Assembly (NCBI GenBank): GCA_017554135.1
Contig: JAFZIX010000102.1
Coordinates: 1-7,931, forward strand
Direction of reading: 5' to 3'
Origin: Bacteroidales bacterium
GTDB taxonomy: Bacteria > Bacteroidota > Bacteroidia > Bacteroidales > UBA932
Length of the DNA: 7,931 nucleotides
Shown here: piece by piece, positions 5,824 to 7,931 of the stretch
Numbering within the stretch: position 1 is the stretch's first letter
Layout: each line of letters starts with the position of its first letter
The notes under the pieces: generated by a model
Told to the model about the DNA's origin: nothing
The model's input: only the letters and a program-made list of their open reading frames with translations
The model's database searches: none
Position numbers and translations under genes: made by a program

Positions 5824-6687
5824 ATGGGATTATTGTTTTGGCTGGTCACAACCGACCACCTTACCGACAAGATTTGGTTTAAAGATGATGAAGACTTCAA
5901 GAAGGGGATGAATATCGTCGCCGTTCTGGCTGCGACCATGAATGTGAAAGTCATTTCCTTCATTTTGATGAGCAACCACGTTCATTTTGTGCTATGGTGC
6001 GACAAGGGCCTGGCGGATGAGTTCATCCGGCGATTCAAAAAGTTATACTCCCAGCATTATAGCAAGAAATATGGTCCCTGCGAATTCCTCCGGGGGAATA
6101 AGGTGGATGTCAAGCCTCTCGTTATAGGGGATGAGTCCTTTGAAAGAGGGGTTGCTTATGTTCTGATGAACAGTGTGGCTGCGAGAATCTGCTTGTACCC
6201 TACCCAGTATCCGTGGGGTACAGGGAACTGCTACTTCAACCCAACACCAGAGTCCGGCACCAGAATGGGAGACTTGAGCGGGAGGGCAAGAATGAGAATA
6301 CTTGGCAGTAAAACACAAGTTCCAGATGATTTCGTTGTTAATGAGGAAAACTATATCAATCCCTCCTCATATGTGCAAGTGAAATTGGTTGAATCCGTTT
6401 TTAAAAACCCTAAAAGGATGCAATGGTTTCTCACAAATTCTTCTAAGGCAAGGCGTCAAAACGAGGCGAATGAGGCCCCGTCATTCACTGACCAACTTCT
6501 ATCTTCTGCTATTCATGATTTAATGGTTTCTCTTTTCCGAAAAAACAGTATTGAGGAATTGAACGACAGCCAGTGCGCAGGATTATTCCGCCAAATCAGA
6601 TTCAGGTTTTCTGCCGACCCGGCTCAGATAGCCCGCGTTTCCGGGCAATCATATGAAAAGGTCTGTGATTTACTGGATTCTTTCTAA
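5824..6687 (+). CDS. REP-associated tyrosine transposase (RAYT; Y1/HUH, IS200-like)
   Basis: The 287-residue protein begins FWLVTTDHLTDKIWF, a form I associate with Bacteroidota RAYTs. It has the HUH metal-binding motif in SNHVHFVL (H52, H54). The later block YVLMNSVAA…YPTQYPWGTG (112-134) matches the YIxxNPVRA…YPWSS region of RAYTs; Y112 is the best candidate nucleophile, with Y75 and Y79 as alternatives. RAYTs are single-copy Y1 enzymes that cut and join single-stranded DNA at REP hairpins. Beyond about residue 145 there is a long C-terminal extension; its last 30 residues (ADPAQIARVSG) look helix-turn-helix-like. No in-frame start lies upstream before the TAG at 5791. The gene is visibly AT-richer than its neighbours, especially the 3' half, which suggests transfer. 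Palindromes lie just downstream. Confidence 0.85.
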   Translation: MGLLFWLVTTDHLTDKIWFKDDEDFKKGMNIVAVLAATMNVKVISFILMSNHVHFVLWCDKGLADEFIRRFKKLYSQHYSKKYGPCEFLRGNKVDVKPLVIGDESFERGVAYVLMNSVAARICLYPTQYPWGTGNCYFNPTPESGTRMGDLSGRARMRILGSKTQVPDDFVVNEENYINPSSYVQVKLVESVFKNPKRMQWFLTNSSKARRQNEANEAPSFTDQLLSSAIHDLMVSLFRKNSIEELNDSQCAGLFRQIRFRFSADPAQIARVSGQSYEKVCDLLDSF

Positions 6688-6710
6688 AGGCAAAGGGGAC
6701 CTGACCGGGG

Positions 6711-6747
6711 TGACGCCGGTGTCCCAAAAACATGGACACCGGCATCA
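6711..6747. repeat. REP-like hairpin 1 downstream of the RAYT gene
   Basis: GCCGGTGTCC (6715-6724) pairs perfectly with GGACACCGGC (6734-6743) around a 9-nt A-rich loop. After one mismatch, TGA (6711-6713) pairs with TCA (6745-6747). It begins 24 bases after the RAYT stop and could also end the RAYT transcript. Confidence 0.75.
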
Positions 6748-6769
6748 AAAACCCCCTATTTTCGCTCCA

Positions 6770-6802
6770 GGTGTCCATTGAAACGGGACACCGGGAACAC
6801 CT
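6770..6802. repeat. REP-like hairpin 2 downstream of the RAYT gene
   Basis: GGTGTCC (6770-6776) pairs with GGACACC (6786-6792) around a 9-nt loop. The right arm continues into GGGAACACCT. The 13-nt string ACCGGGAACACCT (6790-6802) occurs identically at 4989-5001, at the right edge of the hairpin cluster beyond truA. This ties the two palindrome clusters to one family. Confidence 0.65.
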
Positions 6803-6889
6803 AGGGGCTGCGGGACGGTAAAAACCAGGCAAAAAGCAACATTTTCTACAAGTGCGCCACGCAGGCACAAAAAACTCCGTTTTTTTGAT

Positions 6890-6897
6890 TATATTTG
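6890..6897 (+). promoter_or_regulatory. -7 element of the exbB promoter
   Basis: TATATTTG fits TAnnTTTG exactly and lies 16 bases before the exbB ATG at 6914, predicting a leader of about 10-13 nt. No TTTG was found at the expected -33 spacing. An AT-rich inverted repeat, AAAAAAC (6869-6875) with GTTTTTT (6879-6885), lies just upstream. Confidence 0.5.
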
Positions 6898-6913
6898 CAT
6901 GATATTATAATTT

Positions 6914-7636
6914 ATGGGAATTATGCTCTTTACTTTACTCCAGGCCGACACGCTGAACGCCGTGCAGGCCGCTCCGGTTCCTCAGGAGATGACTTATTCA
7001 CTTATCGACATGGCCATGAAGGGTGGCTGGATCATGGTAGTCCTGCTTCTCCTCTCGGTAATAGCCATTTACATCTTCGGGAAGAAACTTGTGCAGATCA
7101 ACCGCGCTGCTAAGGTGGACCGCAATTTCATTGACGACATCCGCGACTACATCCACGACGGCAAAACCAAGTCCGCCATCACCCTCTGCAGCAAGTACGA
7201 CAATCCCACCGCACGCCTGGTGGAGAAGGGCCTCGAGCGCATCGGACGCCCCCTCAGCGACATCCAGACCGCGGTCGAGAATACCGGAAACCTTGAAGTG
7301 GCGCGCCTCGAGAAGGGGCTGCCCATCCTCGCGACCATCGCGGGCGGCGCTCCCATGCTCGGATTCCTCGGCACCGTCATGGGTATGGTGAGGGCTTTCT
7401 TCAACATGTCCAACGCCGGCAACAACATCGACATCACCCTCCTCTCCGGAGGTATTTATGAGGCTATGATCACCACCGTCGGCGGTCTGATCGTGGGTAT
7501 CCTCGCATATTTCGGATACAACTACCTCACCTCCCGCATCTCCGACGTGGTGTTCACCATCGAGAACTCCACCATCGGCTTCATGGACGTGCTGAACGAA
7601 CCCGAATCTGCCACCACCGTTAAATCTGAAGAGTAA
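6914..7636 (+). CDS. exbB: ExbB/TolQ/MotA-family proton channel protein
   Basis: The 240-residue protein has three membrane helices at about 37-56, 138-160 and 184-203. A cytoplasmic domain lies between the first two (about 57-136). The family blocks GGAPMLGFLGTVMGMVRAF (144-162) and EAMITTVGGLIVG (183-195) are clear, with T154 and T187/T188 at the positions of the conserved pore threonines. ExbB pentamers with ExbD form an inner-membrane motor that uses the proton gradient to drive TonB-dependent outer-membrane transport or a Tol-like envelope function. The next gene, exbD, starts on the last base of this stop codon. A second ATG at 6923 is possible, but 6914 suits the predicted leader. The stretch before helix 1 (residues 1-36) is somewhat long, as is common in Bacteroidota ExbB. 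Confidence 0.92.
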   Translation: MGIMLFTLLQADTLNAVQAAPVPQEMTYSLIDMAMKGGWIMVVLLLLSVIAIYIFGKKLVQINRAAKVDRNFIDDIRDYIHDGKTKSAITLCSKYDNPTARLVEKGLERIGRPLSDIQTAVENTGNLEVARLEKGLPILATIAGGAPMLGFLGTVMGMVRAFFNMSNAGNNIDITLLSGGIYEAMITTVGGLIVGILAYFGYNYLTSRISDVVFTIENSTIGFMDVLNEPESATTVKSEE

Positions 7637-7931
7637 TGGCAATCAAGAGAACAACCAGGGCGGACGCTTCGTTCTCGATGTCGAGCATGACCGACATCGT
7701 GTTCCTGCTGCTCATCTTCTTCCTGGTGACGTCCACCCTCATCAACCCCAACGCCCTCAAGCTCCTGCTCCCCAAGAGCACCGGCCAGGTGAGCGCCAAG
7801 CCCACCGTCAGCGTGAGCATCAAGGACTGGGGCGGCAGCTACACCTACCATATCAACGGTAACGAGTTGGCGGAGAATGATATCGCCCAGGTGGAAGACG
7901 ACCTCGTAGGCCTCCTCCAGAACGAAGAGGA
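7636..7931 (+). CDS. exbD: ExbD/TolR biopolymer transport protein, N-terminal part (cut by window edge)
   Basis: The first 98 codons are present and run off the window end. A short cytoplasmic tail (MAIKRTTRADASFSMSSMTD) leads into one membrane helix (IVFLLLIFFLVTSTL). D20 at the start of the helix is the conserved proton-carrying aspartate of ExbD/TolR. The following periplasmic part (from about residue 36: NPNALKLLLPKS) has the normal ExbD look. ExbD sits in the ExbB pore and couples proton flow to TonB or a Tol partner. The ATG shares one base with the exbB stop (TAATG, 7634-7638), so the pair is co-translated. A tonB or a second exbD would be expected just beyond the window. Confidence 0.92.
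   Translation, partial: MAIKRTTRADASFSMSSMTDIVFLLLIFFLVTSTLINPNALKLLLPKSTGQVSAKPTVSVSIKDWGGSYTYHINGNELAENDIAQVEDDLVGLLQNEE

Noticed and set aside
6689..6725. Third copy of the truA element downstream of the RAYT gene
   Set aside because: Only short words match (GCAAAGGG and GTGTCCCA, differently spaced), which is not enough above chance in GC-rich DNA.
6869..6885. Intrinsic terminator for the RAYT gene (AAAAAAC…GTTTTTT)
   Set aside because: The stem is nearly all A/T with a 3-nt loop and lies next to the exbB -7 element; the GC-rich hairpin at 6711-6747 is a better candidate.
6998..7642. Minus-strand open frame (214 codons) opposite exbB
   Set aside because: Antisense to a clear ExbB with three membrane helices; composition is shadow-like.

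Overview
The window looks like a chromosomal segment from a member of the Bacteroidota, most likely Bacteroidales. Three things point there: the moxR–DUF58–batA–batB 'aerotolerance' gene order, promoters that fit the Bacteroidota pattern (-33 TTTG, -7 TAnnTTTG), and the general flavour of the proteins. Coding DNA is fairly GC-rich except around the transposase gene. The assignment is by recognition only; no search was run.

Layout. Bases 1-3917, minus strand, hold a tight operon read right to left. It runs moxR AAA+ ATPase, DUF58 protein, a single-span membrane protein, BatA (von Willebrand A domain, membrane anchored), and the first 30 codons of BatB, cut by the window edge. The last four genes overlap by 1-11 nt. 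The moxR/DUF58 gap is almost entirely one copy of a short imperfect palindrome. Bases 3941-4900, plus strand, hold a divergent truA (tRNA pseudouridine synthase) that is about 50-60 residues too long. Bases 4908-4999 hold a cluster of strong hairpins between truA and a convergent gene. Bases 5020-5658, minus strand, encode an Xre-type helix-turn-helix fused to a YhcH/YjgK/YiaL sugar-processing domain. Bases 5824-6687, plus strand, encode a REP-associated tyrosine transposase (RAYT, Y1/HUH family) with a structured leader and further hairpins downstream. Bases 6914 to the end hold exbB and the start of exbD, the proton-driven motor of a TonB/Tol-type energy-transduction system.

How the parts work together. 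MoxR probably acts as a chaperone-like ATPase on the DUF58/BatA/BatB von Willebrand proteins at the inner membrane. ExbB/ExbD would energise outer-membrane transport or envelope upkeep.

The most unusual signal is in the middle third. TruA carries two in-frame insertions that are diverged copies of one 75-nt element (52/75 nt and 15/25 residues identical by hand alignment), each in a loop position and each bordered by inverted repeats. Copy B shares the 9-nt core CCCGGTCCC with the hairpins just downstream of truA. Those hairpins share a 13-nt string with palindromes just downstream of the RAYT gene. The region may therefore show a RAYT-linked palindromic repeat family that also enters protein-coding genes in frame, comparable in principle to the Rickettsia palindromic elements. 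The link between the coding copies and the RAYT is inference.
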